A DNA stretch of 64,000 bases from Haemophilus parainfluenzae (GCF_003252755.1 NZ_QEPT01000001.1:310001-374000); one strand, 5' to 3'. Positions 50,098-61,678 are shown, numbered from the stretch's first letter. Numbers and translations: made by a program. Notes: generated by a model not told the origin, from the sequence alone.

Positions 50098-50865
50098 TTA
50101 AAAATGAAACCAACCTTGATCATACGCCATTTTTATCGTCATGATAAATGACATAATCACCACCATCGGTCTGATCAGTTGTTTACCTTTGGCCATCACC
50201 ATTTTGGCACCTAAATTTGCACCTATCAGGCTTCCTGCCATCATCACTAAACCAACAGTCCAAATGACATGCCCCCCAATAAAGAAGAAAATTAATGAAG
50301 CAAAATTTGAGGTTAAATTCATCACTTTCGCATGTGCGGTGGCTTTGGTTAGGTTAAATCCAAGTAACGTCACACAAGCTAGGTTCATCAATGAACCCGT
50401 CCCAGGCCCGAAAAAGCCGTCATAAAAACCCAGAAGCGAGCCAAAACATAACGCAAAAACAGTATAAGAAATTCGTTGTTTGCGATCACTTTCGCCCAAT
50501 TTAGGCGTAAATAAAAAGTATAAGCCGATCGCTAAAATGAGAAATGGAAGCCCTTTCTTAATTAATGACGCATCTAAACTTTGAATAAGCAAGGTACCAA
50601 TCACCGAGCCGATAAAAATCACCAGTAAGATGAAAGAAAACTCCGATAAATTGACCGCTCTTTTACGCAAAAAGTAAATACTTGCCGACAACGCACCGCC
50701 AAATGCTTGTAATTTATTCGTGCCTAATGCCATTGCAGGTGGCATACCTGTCATTAATAAGGCAGGGATTGTAATTAAGCCTCCGCCACCCGCTATCGCA
50801 TCAATAAATGCGGCAATAAAGGCAGCAGCAAAAAGCATGGCTAAAATATCAATCCCCAATTCCAT
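50098..50865 (-). CDS. yfcA: TSUP/TauE-SafE family membrane transporter (YfcA)
   Basis: Inner-membrane protein of the sulfite/organosulfonate exporter family, 255 residues with about eight helices in two repeats. Signature segments are FIDAIAGGGGLITIPALL (about 20-37) and the second repeat GFYDGFFGPGTGSLMNLA (about 145-162). The substrate is unknown. TAGGAG precedes the ATG. It is 9 bp upstream of lpxM and 10 bp downstream of mepA. Confidence 0.92.
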   Translation of the reverse strand: MELGIDILAMLFAAAFIAAFIDAIAGGGGLITIPALLMTGMPPAMALGTNKLQAFGGALSASIYFLRKRAVNLSEFSFILLVIFIGSVIGTLLIQSLDASLIKKGLPFLILAIGLYFLFTPKLGESDRKQRISYTVFALCFGSLLGFYDGFFGPGTGSLMNLACVTLLGFNLTKATAHAKVMNLTSNFASLIFFFIGGHVIWTVGLVMMAGSLIGANLGAKMVMAKGKQLIRPMVVIMSFIMTIKMAYDQGWFHF

Positions 50866-50875
50866 TGTTAAACTC

Positions 50876-51748
50876 CTACTCTAACCATTCACTACTATTT
50901 GGCGAACTTAACACTTGCTGACATAAAAACGGTTCTGGTGGTGTCACTTTTGGTTTAGAAGCGCCTGAACCTGGTTTTGCGGGTTCAAACCAAGAATAAA
51001 GTTCATCGCCACAACCATCGCCTGCTGGTACCGGCGCTTGATCTTCACAATAAGCGGCATCTTTCGGACAAGCAATGCGCACGTGGAAATGTGAATCATG
51101 ACCAAACCACGGACGAATTTTATGTAACCAAGCACGATCATCACCCGCAATTTGACAAAGTTTTAATTTAATCGCTGGGTTTACAAAAATACGGGTCACT
51201 TTGGGATCTTGCGCGGCCAGTTTGATTAACGTTGCATGATTGCTATTCCACACATTTTCATCAACTCGTTGTGCTTGGCGATTCACCACAAGCAAGCCTT
51301 TTCCGTCAGAATTTAACGCTTCGCTGTCTGTCATGGTCCCCATACGCAACCAAATATCCGCGTCCAATCCCATTTGATGGCTTGCATGCCCCGTTAAAAA
51401 GCGACCACCACCTGGCATAGCAATATCCCCAACTAACATCGTTGGTAATCCTGCTGACTTCGCTTTTTGTCCAAGACGCTGTAAATAGGCAATCATATCT
51501 GGATGACCATAATAGCGGTTTTTATTCATACGAATGACTTGATAGCCCTCCCCTTTATAAGGCAATGGCTCTGCCCCGATAATACAACCATTCGAATAGC
51601 TGCCGATTGGATTTGCTTTACCATCTGTTGCAGGAATTGGACGCTTAATTCGTTGCCAGTCTTGTGGTGAGGCTGTTGTTTGTAACGAGAAAAAAACACT
51701 CCCTAAAACAACCGCACTTGAAAGTAATTTTGCTAAAGATCTACTCAT
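50876..51748 (-). CDS. mepA: Penicillin-insensitive murein endopeptidase
   Basis: Periplasmic zinc LAS-type endopeptidase that cuts the D-Ala-meso-DAP cross-links of peptidoglycan. The product has 290 residues, with a signal peptide (about 1-26, ending at TTASPQ). Zinc ligands are in TGHASHQMGLDADIWL (about 119-134) and GHDSHFHVRIACP (about 218-230). The RNRYYGHPDMIAYL-like segment (KNRYYGHPDMIAYL) is conserved. Six cysteines can form disulfides. It lies in the string between aroC and yfcA, as in H. influenzae. Confidence 0.96.
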   Translation of the reverse strand: MSRSLAKLLSSAVVLGSVFFSLQTTASPQDWQRIKRPIPATDGKANPIGSYSNGCIIGAEPLPYKGEGYQVIRMNKNRYYGHPDMIAYLQRLGQKAKSAGLPTMLVGDIAMPGGGRFLTGHASHQMGLDADIWLRMGTMTDSEALNSDGKGLLVVNRQAQRVDENVWNSNHATLIKLAAQDPKVTRIFVNPAIKLKLCQIAGDDRAWLHKIRPWFGHDSHFHVRIACPKDAAYCEDQAPVPAGDGCGDELYSWFEPAKPGSGASKPKVTPPEPFLCQQVLSSPNSSEWLE

Positions 51749-51811
51749 AAAATTTCCTAAAACGAATCTTCTTATCTTTAATGAAAGAAAAATAAGCTTA
51801 ATTTAAAAGAG

Positions 51812-52885
51812 TTATTTGCATTGCGCTTTAAAACGTAATAAATGATCGAGTAACACAATTGCGACCATGGCTTCTGCAATAGGGACTGCACGGATTCCTA
51901 CACAAGGATCATGACGGCCTTTTGTCACCACTTCGACAGGATCGCCCTCTAAATTAATAGAACGCCCTGGAATGGTAATACTAGATGTTGGTTTTAGAGC
52001 AATCGTTGCAATAATTGTCTGACCTGAGCTAATACCCCCTAAAATACCGCCAGCATGGTTGCTTTCAAAACCATTTGGAGTCATTTCATCACGATGTTCA
52101 CTTCCACGCTGTTCAACCACCGCAAAACCATCGCCAATTTCTACACCTTTAACGGCATTAATCCCCATTAACGCATGGGCTAAATCAGCATCAAGTCGAT
52201 CAAAAACAGGCTCTCCTAAACCAACAGGAACATTCTCTGCAATCACGGTTAGTTTGGCACCAATCGAATCGCCTTCTTTTTTCAATTCACGGATTAATTC
52301 ATCAAATTTTTCGACCGCACTTTCATCTGGACAGAAAAATGGATTGCTATTCACTTTATCCCAATCAATTTTATCGATAGTCTGTGGTGCAATCTTCACT
52401 TCGCCAATTTGACTCAAAAAGCCACGTACTTCAATGCCAAACTGTTCACGTAAATATTTCTTCGCAATCGCTCCCGCAGCAACACGCATAGCGGTTTCAC
52501 GTGCAGAAGATCGTCCACCTCCGCGATAATCACGAATACCGTATTTTTGTTGATAGGTAAAATCCGCATGCCCTGGACGAAAACGATCTTTAATATCACC
52601 ATAATCTTGTGAACGTTGATCACCATTTTTAATGATCATTCCAATACTGGTACCGGTTGTTTTACCTTCAAACACCCCAGATAAAATCTGTACTTCATCG
52701 TCTTCACGACGTGGTGTGGTGTAACGCGATGTACCTGGTTTACGACGATCTAAATCAAGTTGAATATCCGCTTCCGATAATTCAAGATTCGGCGGTACGC
52801 CATCTACAATACAGCCTAATGCAATACCATGTGACTCCCCAAAGGTCGTCACACGAAAAAGTTGTCCGATAGTATTCCCTGCCAT
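51812..52885 (-). CDS. aroC: Chorismate synthase
   Basis: Final step of the shikimate pathway, which needs reduced FMN. The product has 357 residues. The three family signatures are present: [17 protein letters not shown] (about 16-32), [20 protein letters not shown] then [11 protein letters not shown] (about 122-132), and the C-terminal [19 protein letters not shown] (about 319-337). It lies 15 bp after mscK. Confidence 0.98.
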   Translation of the reverse strand: MAGNTIGQLFRVTTFGESHGIALGCIVDGVPPNLELSEADIQLDLDRRKPGTSRYTTPRREDDEVQILSGVFEGKTTGTSIGMIIKNGDQRSQDYGDIKDRFRPGHADFTYQQKYGIRDYRGGGRSSARETAMRVAAGAIAKKYLREQFGIEVRGFLSQIGEVKIAPQTIDKIDWDKVNSNPFFCPDESAVEKFDELIRELKKEGDSIGAKLTVIAENVPVGLGEPVFDRLDADLAHALMGINAVKGVEIGDGFAVVEQRGSEHRDEMTPNGFESNHAGGILGGISSGQTIIATIALKPTSSITIPGRSINLEGDPVEVVTKGRHDPCVGIRAVPIAEAMVAIVLLDHLLRFKAQCK

Positions 52886-52900
52886 ATTCTCTCTCTTTAA

Positions 52901-55900
52901 TTAATGATTTTGGGCTAATTTTGCCACATCAATAAATGGAATTTCTTCGCCGGTATCTTTATTCTTAATAAAAATATCTAATTGATTGAATGCAATATCA
53001 ATATTATTTTCTGCAAATAACTCATTCACGCGGCGATTGAGTGCATCAAGCGTATCATTTCGCTCAGACACTTGCCCAACATAAACACGTAGTTCGTGAT
53101 CTAACGTGCTTGCACCAAAGGTTAAAAATAGCGCTCTTGGTTCTGGCTCTTTTAAGATGTTTGGTTGCTCATTTGCAGCTTGCAATAATAAACGTTTCAC
53201 CAGCTCTAAATCTGATCCATAAGCCACTCCAACAGACACGACTAAACGAGTAACGGTATTAGATAATGCCCAGTTAGTCACTTGTCCGGTTACAAAAGAT
53301 TTATTTGGCACAATTACTTCTTTTCGATCAGGATCAATCATGGTAATCGCACGAATACGGATTTTTGCCACCGTACCTGTTACATCGTTGATGGTCACGG
53401 TATCGCCCACACGAATTGGACGTTCAAATAATAAAATGATACCGGAAACAAAGTTCGCAAAAATTTCCTGCATACCAAAACCGAGACCAACGGAAAGGGC
53501 GGCAAATAACCATTGTAATTTAGACCATGACATCCCAAGCGTCGAAAATGCCCATGCGCCACCCACTGCAACCAAGATATAGGTTAATAATGTTGTAATG
53601 GTATAAGGCGTACCTTGTGAAAGTTTCACTCGGGAGAAGAGCAATATTTCTAAAATACCTTGAATGTTACGCACTAAAATATAGGTAATCACAACAATGA
53701 TTAAAGCAACAATCAAGTTAAAGAGTGAAATCGTTTCGGTCACCACGCCCGCTTCAGTCGTTGAAGTTTGTTGCCACAAGGTAATATCACGCAAATAACT
53801 TACAACCGTAACTAAATCTGACCATACATAATAGAAGATGGCAAAGAGTGCGGTCCAAATAAAGAGATCGGCAAAGCGTAGTAACTGGCTACGTACTTCA
53901 TTTAAGGCTAATCCCTCTTCTTGTTCGGTAATCACTACCACATCATCAGAGGCTGAAGCATCACTTGAATCTTGTTGTTTTTGCTGACGTTTTTCTTGTA
54001 AACGACGATAAGCTAAACGTCTTGATGCAACAGTCACACCGCGATAAATCGTATGACGCACCAACGACCACACAACCCATGCAATATAGGTATTAATAAT
54101 ATGTGTAATCAAATTTAAGGCGGTGTAATAATAGCCTAAAGCAATTAGCACAATTAAAATAACAGGTACTAATTGCAATAAAATGCGCATAATTTTCAAA
54201 AGTGTTCTATCGCGCTGATCCGTTGTGTTTGAACTCAACGATTTTTCTGTACGAACAAAACGTGGCGCAATAATTACGATACAGAAAAGTAAGGCAACAA
54301 TCGTATTAATTTCGCCCAGGACGTCATTGGCTAAGCCTGTATCCATAACATTACTGAAAATTGATGTATTCAGTAATAACACTACAGAAACAATGATACG
54401 TTTTGTGACGTCTTGTAGAGCTGCCGCACTCTCTTTAGAAAAACCGAAATGGCGGACTAAAATACCATTCGGTCGAAGAGTCGCTAAAACAAAACTAAAG
54501 AACCACCAATAGGCAGCCATGCGAAGTGACCATTCCCAAAATTCTTGTGGATTTTTCACCAAGAAAAAGCCCAACAATTGACAAGCTGCTAAGAACCAAA
54601 GGGTACCTGATAAAGATAAAAGCGCGGTATAAAATAAAGCAAGTGGCGTATGCCATTGGCTGTCAGAACGAAGCGTATTAATTTCGCCATTAATCACGCT
54701 CAAACGTTGTTTAATCGATTCTTTAAATTTGAAAATCAACCCACCAATCACAAACAAAATAAAGACATAAGTGAGTAAATACGGCAAATTATCAAAATTT
54801 GTCGGGAAGCCAATTTTCTTTCCAATACCATCAAATTGTGCCTTAAGTGACATCGGTAATTTCTTGAACCAATCAAGATTAATTGGATTATTACTTTTTA
54901 CCCAGAAACTTTGTTGGTCGAGTTTAGACTGAATCTGATCACTGATTTGTGTAATCTGTTGTTGGGTTAGCTCTAAGGAAATCGCCAAATTCAACTGATT
55001 ATTCAATGACTTAATCAAATCAGAGGCAACCTTACGACGTTCTGTCAATAAACTGGTTAATTGTGCTTTTTCCGCAGAGGTAAAAGACTTATTTTCATCC
55101 TGCTCTATTTTACTGATATAAGCATCAATATCATAAAGCTCATTACGTTTCTGAGTAATATCAAAGATCTTCACGCGTAAATCTGCGATTTGTTTTGAAA
55201 GCCCTTGAATATTTAAATTGGTTGGTAATTTTTGTTTTTGTTGTTGAATTATACGTGAAAGCACCAACGTTCCTTGCAAAGCACTAATTTGCTCATCAAT
55301 GGTACGTTGGGTTTGAGTTAAATTGTCCAATACATTGCGCATACGCAACTCATCTTGCGTTAATGTATTCGTCTTCTCTGTTTGCTCAAGTAAATATTGA
55401 CTCAACTGCGCATTCAGATCTAATTCTTTCTGAATAAATGGATTTTTTACAGTGCCTTGACTTTGCTGTTGTACCTGTTCAACTTGGCTTTGTGTTTGCG
55501 CCAAATTCTTTTGATTAATCACTTCTTGAATGGCTACAATTTGTTTTTGTAGCGCTTGAACACGCGCATTCAATAGTTCATATCGACTTTGATAAAGCAC
55601 TGTCAACTGATCGCTATTTTTTAATAGCACTTGATTATAGATATTTTTTAGCTCAATCAGTTGCAATTCAAGCTGAATTTGCTGTTTTAACAACGAACTC
55701 GTCGTTGGATCTGCCAATTTCTGATTCAACTCTTGCGTACGTTTCACATTATCTGTTAAGGCTGTTTGAGCACGTTCAGACACAGAGCTCTGCCCTGCAA
55801 GTTGCGTATTCACGGCACTTAATGCTGATTGGGCATCCTGTTGTTGATTGGTCAGTTTCTCAACCTGAGCCTGCAAATTTGCTAAACTTTGCGAAGCATA

Positions 55901-56245
55901 ATCGGTGTTATTTGGTGAGCTTAGCTGTTTTTTAAGATTTTGAAGATCAGCATTATTCTTCTGAATTTCAGAATCTGCATCAATAAGCGTATCTTGCAAA
56001 TCGTTATTATTTTTTTGCTGTGTTTGAATTTGTTGCAAGAAATCAAGAGAAGCCTGGATTGTTGCGACGTTATTTATTTTTTCCTCACCATCCGGTAACT
56101 TTTCCGCCTCAGCTAATTCACTTTTTAGTGTTTTTTCAGTTGGTAAATCAGCATTACTATTCTCTGCCCAAACAGGCTGAGAAAGTGCCAGCGTAAAAAC
56201 AAATGAAAGACCAAGTGCGGTCAAAACACGAGAGATTTTTTTCAT
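52901..56245 (-). CDS. mscK: Large mechanosensitive channel (MscK/KefA family)
   Basis: A 1114-residue relative of MscS that opens under membrane tension. A signal peptide (1-27, cut near QPVWA) precedes a long periplasmic domain (about 30-470) full of Gln-rich coiled coil. Then come about eight helices (480-820) and an MscS core (about 860-1090) with LGFGMQEIFANFVSGI, VGDTVTINDVTG and a C-terminal cytoplasmic cage. MscM-type proteins have the same layout, so the exact subtype is uncertain. The periplasmic part runs on the same mRNA as menE and aroC. Confidence 0.92.
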   Translation of the reverse strand: MKKISRVLTALGLSFVFTLALSQPVWAENSNADLPTEKTLKSELAEAEKLPDGEEKINNVATIQASLDFLQQIQTQQKNNNDLQDTLIDADSEIQKNNADLQNLKKQLSSPNNTDYASQSLANLQAQVEKLTNQQQDAQSALSAVNTQLAGQSSVSERAQTALTDNVKRTQELNQKLADPTTSSLLKQQIQLELQLIELKNIYNQVLLKNSDQLTVLYQSRYELLNARVQALQKQIVAIQEVINQKNLAQTQSQVEQVQQQSQGTVKNPFIQKELDLNAQLSQYLLEQTEKTNTLTQDELRMRNVLDNLTQTQRTIDEQISALQGTLVLSRIIQQQKQKLPTNLNIQGLSKQIADLRVKIFDITQKRNELYDIDAYISKIEQDENKSFTSAEKAQLTSLLTERRKVASDLIKSLNNQLNLAISLELTQQQITQISDQIQSKLDQQSFWVKSNNPINLDWFKKLPMSLKAQFDGIGKKIGFPTNFDNLPYLLTYVFILFVIGGLIFKFKESIKQRLSVINGEINTLRSDSQWHTPLALFYTALLSLSGTLWFLAACQLLGFFLVKNPQEFWEWSLRMAAYWWFFSFVLATLRPNGILVRHFGFSKESAAALQDVTKRIIVSVVLLLNTSIFSNVMDTGLANDVLGEINTIVALLFCIVIIAPRFVRTEKSLSSNTTDQRDRTLLKIMRILLQLVPVILIVLIALGYYYTALNLITHIINTYIAWVVWSLVRHTIYRGVTVASRRLAYRRLQEKRQQKQQDSSDASASDDVVVITEQEEGLALNEVRSQLLRFADLFIWTALFAIFYYVWSDLVTVVSYLRDITLWQQTSTTEAGVVTETISLFNLIVALIIVVITYILVRNIQGILEILLFSRVKLSQGTPYTITTLLTYILVAVGGAWAFSTLGMSWSKLQWLFAALSVGLGFGMQEIFANFVSGIILLFERPIRVGDTVTINDVTGTVAKIRIRAITMIDPDRKEVIVPNKSFVTGQVTNWALSNTVTRLVVSVGVAYGSDLELVKRLLLQAANEQPNILKEPEPRALFLTFGASTLDHELRVYVGQVSERNDTLDALNRRVNELFAENNIDIAFNQLDIFIKNKDTGEEIPFIDVAKLAQNH

Positions 56246-56258
56246 TAAACTAACTTTC

Positions 56259-57611
56259 CTATTGTTGCGACAGCCAATCGGCGAGTGCCTTGCGAGAAAT
56301 CTTTATTGCCCCTTGGATTAAATCCTTTGGGAGTTCATAGTAGGCAATGGGTTGCTTAAATCGTTCCAATCGCCCTTGTAAAAAAACATTGAGAGATTCA
56401 ACCGCACTTTCATTAAATGAGGTATGAAATTCAACAATCGCGACAGGACGATGGCCAAATTCCTCATCATGTTTAGGTAAAACAAAGACTTGTTTCACCA
56501 AATCTGATTGTGCAATCACTTTTTCAATTTCTTCCGGCTGAATATTTTCACCACCGGAAATAAACATATTATCTAATCGGCCTTGAATGACTAATTCGTT
56601 ATCTAGCCATTGACCTTTATCTTTGGTTTGGAACCAACCTTCAGCATTAGTAAGCGGATCAACACACCCATTGCGCCAATATCCCATGGCAAGTCCGGCA
56701 CCTTTTAGCCAAACTTCTTCATTCACTAACTTGAACTCTCGGCCAAGCAAAGGCTGCCCCACACCTATTTTTCCATCCGATTGTTTAGCAAATGCGGTAG
56801 AAGCCATTTCGGTCATACCATAACCTGAATAACTTCGAATCCCTAATTCACTTAACGCTTGGGTTAATTTTACAGGGATTTGTGTACCACCCAATAATAC
56901 CGCTTGAGTTTGGATAGGTTGTGGATGTTCGGCCAAATAATCAAACCAACGCTGCAATTGCGTTGGCACGAGAGAAACATGAGAAACCTCACCAATAGAT
57001 TGATAAAAATCTTCTTTCGGTAAAACTAAGGTTGCCCCCGCATACAGCCAACGCCACACAATACCTTGTCCGGAAACATGATAAAGCGGCAAAGAAATTA
57101 GCCATGATTGCTCTTTGCCAAAATTCATTAAGGAACAAACGCCTTCCGCATTAGCTAAATGAGCAGACACATTATGCACCACCGCTTTAGGCAAACCAGT
57201 CGAACCGGATGTTAACGTCATCGTTGCCGCTTTTGTAAAATCAGCTTTATGTTCAGGTAATGCTTCAGCAGTTAAATAATGAATATCTTCGGTTTGGTAA
57301 CAAAAATCGATGCCATACACTTGGCACAACTCTTCTCTTTTTTCTTGAGGAAATGCAGGGTTGATCCCTAAAATTTTTGCACCTAGCTGAATAACGGCTA
57401 AATAAAGAAATAAGATCTGTTCTGAATTTTTACCACAAAAAGCGACCGCACTTTGCACTGTCACACCTTGTTGTAAAAGAAAGGCTTCCACCTGATTAAT
57501 TTTCTCAGCAAGTTCTGCCCAAGTAAAAGGATCGCCCTGCGAATTTCGCAACGCGATCTGATTTGCATACGCTGAATTTTGGGCAAATGCTTGCCAAGGA
57601 AATTGTTGCAT
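56259..57611 (-). CDS. menE: o-Succinylbenzoate-CoA ligase
   Basis: Adenylate-forming enzyme of menaquinone synthesis. The product has 450 residues. AMP-binding signature TMTLTSGSTGLPKAVVHN (about 131-148), then SGYGMTEMAS (about 260-269), and the C-terminal hinge and lysine region GRLDNMFISGGENIQPEEIE (about 341-360) with IKISRKALADWL. It lies 4 bp after seqA and lacks its own clear ribosome site. Other men genes are not in the window. Confidence 0.94.
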   Translation of the reverse strand: MQQFPWQAFAQNSAYANQIALRNSQGDPFTWAELAEKINQVEAFLLQQGVTVQSAVAFCGKNSEQILFLYLAVIQLGAKILGINPAFPQEKREELCQVYGIDFCYQTEDIHYLTAEALPEHKADFTKAATMTLTSGSTGLPKAVVHNVSAHLANAEGVCSLMNFGKEQSWLISLPLYHVSGQGIVWRWLYAGATLVLPKEDFYQSIGEVSHVSLVPTQLQRWFDYLAEHPQPIQTQAVLLGGTQIPVKLTQALSELGIRSYSGYGMTEMASTAFAKQSDGKIGVGQPLLGREFKLVNEEVWLKGAGLAMGYWRNGCVDPLTNAEGWFQTKDKGQWLDNELVIQGRLDNMFISGGENIQPEEIEKVIAQSDLVKQVFVLPKHDEEFGHRPVAIVEFHTSFNESAVESLNVFLQGRLERFKQPIAYYELPKDLIQGAIKISRKALADWLSQQ

Positions 57612-57615
57612 CGAA

Positions 57616-58257
57616 TTAGTTGCTAACGAAATAAGGGCGAACTTCGTCGATTAAATATTCCGGCAAATGCATAGATTGCATCGCCCCTTCTAACATCAAC
57701 ATTTTACGGCCACTGTTGGTATTGGTAATCACCCAATATGGTGTATCTGGGATTTGTTTTGGTTTAGTATGATTCCCTGCCACCAGCAACGTTCCTTCAT
57801 CACGAGCAAAATACACACGAGTACGGCCTTGTAAGCTTTCGGTTGCCTGTGCAAAGCTTTCTGGATTGGTACGATAAAGCGTACGTAATATACTTAAAAA
57901 ACGCACAACGGCTTTTGGCTCTTCTTTAAATTCAGCAGAATTCAAGAGTGCACGCACCTTATCAACAATGTGATTGATTGCTTCATCCGATTGTTTTTTC
58001 ACTGCTTTTGGCGGTTCGACAGGTTCAACTTTTGGTTGAGATACTTCGGTTGTTTTTTCTGTTAAAACAGGTTCAGAATGCACCGCACTTTTTGAGTTTT
58101 CTGTCGAAGTTACAGACTCAAAGAAATCAACCGAGCTTGTTACGTGAGTAGGTAAATTCAACAAACGGCGAAGAATATCAGACGCACTTTCTCCAATAGA
58201 TTGAGTTTGTGCCGCAATGTATTGATATAATTCTTCATCGACTTCAATTATCTTCAT
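57616..58257 (-). CDS. seqA: Negative modulator of replication initiation SeqA
   Basis: Binds hemimethylated GATC sites and delays re-initiation at oriC. The product has 213 residues. The oligomerisation domain is at the start (MKIIEVDEELYQYIAAQTQS, 1-20, then SDILRRLLNLP). A Ser/Thr/Pro/Glu-rich linker (about 38-95) is longer than in E. coli. The C-terminal DNA-binding domain ends with WVITNTNSGRK, containing the Asn residues that contact hemimethylated GATC. GGAGAG precedes the ATG. First gene of the minus-strand string. Confidence 0.96.
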   Translation of the reverse strand: MKIIEVDEELYQYIAAQTQSIGESASDILRRLLNLPTHVTSSVDFFESVTSTENSKSAVHSEPVLTEKTTEVSQPKVEPVEPPKAVKKQSDEAINHIVDKVRALLNSAEFKEEPKAVVRFLSILRTLYRTNPESFAQATESLQGRTRVYFARDEGTLLVAGNHTKPKQIPDTPYWVITNTNSGRKMLMLEGAMQSMHLPEYLIDEVRPYFVSN

Positions 58258-58327
58258 TTTTTTCTCTCCGTTTGCTAAAATTTTCGTCCATTATAACGAT
58301 TTCTAACCAAATTCTCACGCAAAATAT

Positions 58328-59113
58328 ATGTCATCTTCCCAATTATTAAACCATCAATTTCACCAAGCAAAACAATCAATTAATTCGCCTACCTTAGTTT
58401 TCATTCACGGCTTGTTTGGGGATATGAATAATCTTGGTGTCATCGCGCGTGCATTTAGCGATAACTATAATATTTTGCGCGTAGATTTACGCAATCATGG
58501 ACATAGTTTTCATTCAGAAACAATGAATTACGATGTCATGGCTGATGATGTATGGCAACTTATCGATCACCTTCAATTAGATAAAGTAATCTTAATTGGT
58601 CATTCAATGGGCGGAAAAACAGCAATGAAAATGACCGCACTTCAACCGCAGCGTGTGGAAAAATTGGTTGTCATTGATATTGCCCCCGTAGCAAATAGCA
58701 GTGCTGGACATGATGATGTATTCCGTGGTTTGTTTGCGGTAAAAAAAGCGCAGCCACAAACTCGTCAACAAGCTAAGCCTATTTTAGAAACTGAAATTGC
58801 CGATCCGAGTGTGGTGCAATTTATGTTGAAATCTTTTGAGCCTACTTCAAGTGAATATTTTCGTTTCAATTTGACCGCACTTTTTGAACATTATGCGGCG
58901 CTAATGGATTGGCAAGAGGTCTTCGCTAATACGCCTACACTCTTCATCAAAGGTGGGCTTTCATCTTATATTAAACCTGAATATACCGAAACCATTCTAA
59001 AACAATTCCCGAATGCGACCTCCTTCACCATCAATGGTTGTGGGCACTGGGTTCATGCAGAAAAACCTGATTTTGTGATACGTGCTATTGATAGGTTTCT
59101 AAATAAGAATTAA
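58328..59113 (+). CDS. ybfF: Alpha/beta-hydrolase esterase (YbfF family)
   Basis: Cytoplasmic esterase, 261 residues. HGLFGDMNNLG (about 25-35) forms the oxyanion region, the nucleophile is Ser in IGHSMGGKTAM (about 93-103), and the catalytic His lies in GCGHWVHAEKP near the C-terminus. The natural substrate is unclear; the E. coli enzyme hydrolyses short acyl esters. It is divergent from seqA and upstream of fldA-fur. No ribosome site is evident. Confidence 0.92.
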   Translation: MSSSQLLNHQFHQAKQSINSPTLVFIHGLFGDMNNLGVIARAFSDNYNILRVDLRNHGHSFHSETMNYDVMADDVWQLIDHLQLDKVILIGHSMGGKTAMKMTALQPQRVEKLVVIDIAPVANSSAGHDDVFRGLFAVKKAQPQTRQQAKPILETEIADPSVVQFMLKSFEPTSSEYFRFNLTALFEHYAALMDWQEVFANTPTLFIKGGLSSYIKPEYTETILKQFPNATSFTINGCGHWVHAEKPDFVIRAIDRFLNKN

Positions 59114-59123
59114 TCGTTTTAAA

Positions 59124-59158
59124 TGAGAATTATTCTATTCAAATGAGAATTCATTTAT
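59124..59158. promoter_or_regulatory. Tandem Fur-box-like sites upstream of fldA-fur
   Basis: TGAGAAT-T-ATTCTAT (59124-59138) and TGAGAAT-T-CATTTAT (59144-59158) each match the 7-1-7 inverted Fur pattern TGATAAT-n-ATTATCA, spaced 20 bp apart. A TTATAG -10 candidate lies at 59160-59165. This fits autoregulation of the fur operon. Confidence 0.65.
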
Positions 59159-59240
59159 GTTATAGTTCGCACAAATTGTGGGGCTTTGATCCCTCATCTT
59201 TTTTTCTACTCACCTAATTTTATTTCAAAAGGAAAGAACA

Positions 59241-59765
59241 ATGGCAGTTGTCGGTTTATTTTACGGTAGTGACACAGGTAATACAGAAAACATTGCAAAA
59301 ATGATTCAAAAGCAATTAGGCAACGAACTCGTTGATATTCGTGACATTGCAAAAAGCTCTAAAGAAGATATCGAAGGTTATGATTTTTTACTTTTCGGTA
59401 TTCCAACTTGGTATTACGGTGAAGCACAAGCTGACTGGGATGATTTTTTCCCAACTCTAGAAGAAATTGATTTTACTGACAAATTAGTCGGTATCTTTGG
59501 CTGTGGCGATCAGGAAGACTACGCAGATTATTTCTGTGATGCGATCGGTACAGTACGAGATATCGTTGAACCACGCGGTGCGATTATTGTAGGGAATTGG
59601 CCAACGGACGGTTACACCTTTGAATCATCAAAGGCATTGTTAGATGATGGAAACTTTATCGGTTTATGTATTGATGAAGATCGTCAACCTGAACTTACTG
59701 CAGAACGCGTAGAGAAATGGACAAAACAAATCTACGATGAAATGTGTTTAGCAGAATTAGCTTAA
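59241..59765 (+). CDS. fldA: Flavodoxin
   Basis: FMN-containing electron carrier, 174 residues, of the long-chain type. The phosphate loop YGSDTGNTENIAKMI (about 9-23) is at the N-terminus, the FMN-stacking segment IPTWYYGEAQADWDDF (about 55-70) and GCGDQEDYADYFCDAIG (about 90-106) follow. AAAGGAAAG precedes the ATG. Its stop lies 33 bp before fur with no terminator between, so both are probably on one Fur-controlled mRNA. Confidence 0.97.
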   Translation: MAVVGLFYGSDTGNTENIAKMIQKQLGNELVDIRDIAKSSKEDIEGYDFLLFGIPTWYYGEAQADWDDFFPTLEEIDFTDKLVGIFGCGDQEDYADYFCDAIGTVRDIVEPRGAIIVGNWPTDGYTFESSKALLDDGNFIGLCIDEDRQPELTAERVEKWTKQIYDEMCLAELA

Positions 59766-59798
59766 CCATCTCTAATTTAGCAAATTTAAGGGAACATT

Positions 59799-60233
59799 AT
59801 GTCTGAAGAAAACATCAAATTACTCAAAAAAGCAGGATTAAAAATTACTGAACCTCGGCTCACTATCCTTGCATTAATGCAAGAGCATAAACATGAACAT
59901 TTCTCAGCTGAAGAAGTATATAAAATCTTGTTAGAGCAAGGCAGTGATATTGGCCTTGCAACTGTATATCGCGTGCTTAACCAATTTGATGAAGCGCATA
60001 TTTTGATTCGCCATAATTTTGAAGGCAACAAATCTGTTTTTGAGCTCGCGCCAACAGAACACCACGATCACATTATCTGTGAAGATTGTGGCAAAGTATT
60101 TGAGTTTACTGATAACATTATTGAACAACGTCAAAAAGAAATCAGTGAACAACATGGCATCAAATTAAAAGCACACAGTTTATATCTCTACGGCAAATGT
60201 AGCGATATCAACAAATGTGAAGAGAAAAAATAA
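59799..60233 (+). CDS. fur: Ferric uptake regulator Fur
   Basis: Iron-responsive repressor of uptake genes, 144 residues. Winged helix at about 10-80 (GLKITEPRLTILALMQEH, then FSAEEVYKILLEQGSDIGLA and TVYRVLNQFDEA). Metal sites are in EHHDHIICEDCGKVFEF (about 87-103, with the CxxC) and the C-terminal CSDINKCEEKK, which holds two further cysteines. AAGGGA precedes the ATG. It is likely to be self-controlled through the boxes upstream of fldA. Confidence 0.97.
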   Translation: MSEENIKLLKKAGLKITEPRLTILALMQEHKHEHFSAEEVYKILLEQGSDIGLATVYRVLNQFDEAHILIRHNFEGNKSVFELAPTEHHDHIICEDCGKVFEFTDNIIEQRQKEISEQHGIKLKAHSLYLYGKCSDINKCEEKK

Positions 60234-60250
60234 TTCGTGCTAAAAAACAA

Positions 60251-60281
60251 AAACCTTAGGTTAAAACCTAAGGTTTTTTTA
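60251..60281 (+). terminator. fur terminator
   Basis: AAACCTTAGGTT pairs with AACCTAAGGTTT, then seven or more Ts. Confidence 0.9.
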
Positions 60282-60292
60282 TTATGTCTACT

Positions 60293-60322
60293 AAAAGTGC
60301 GGTCAAAATCGACCACACTTTT
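60293..60322 (-). terminator. argG terminator
   Basis: AAAAGTGCGGTC pairs with GACCACACTTTT with one mismatch; an inverted uptake-word pair in which one copy has a changed base. Confidence 0.65.
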
Positions 60323-60340
60323 TATATTTAAAGGAGAAAA

Positions 60341-61678
<1,338 letters not shown>

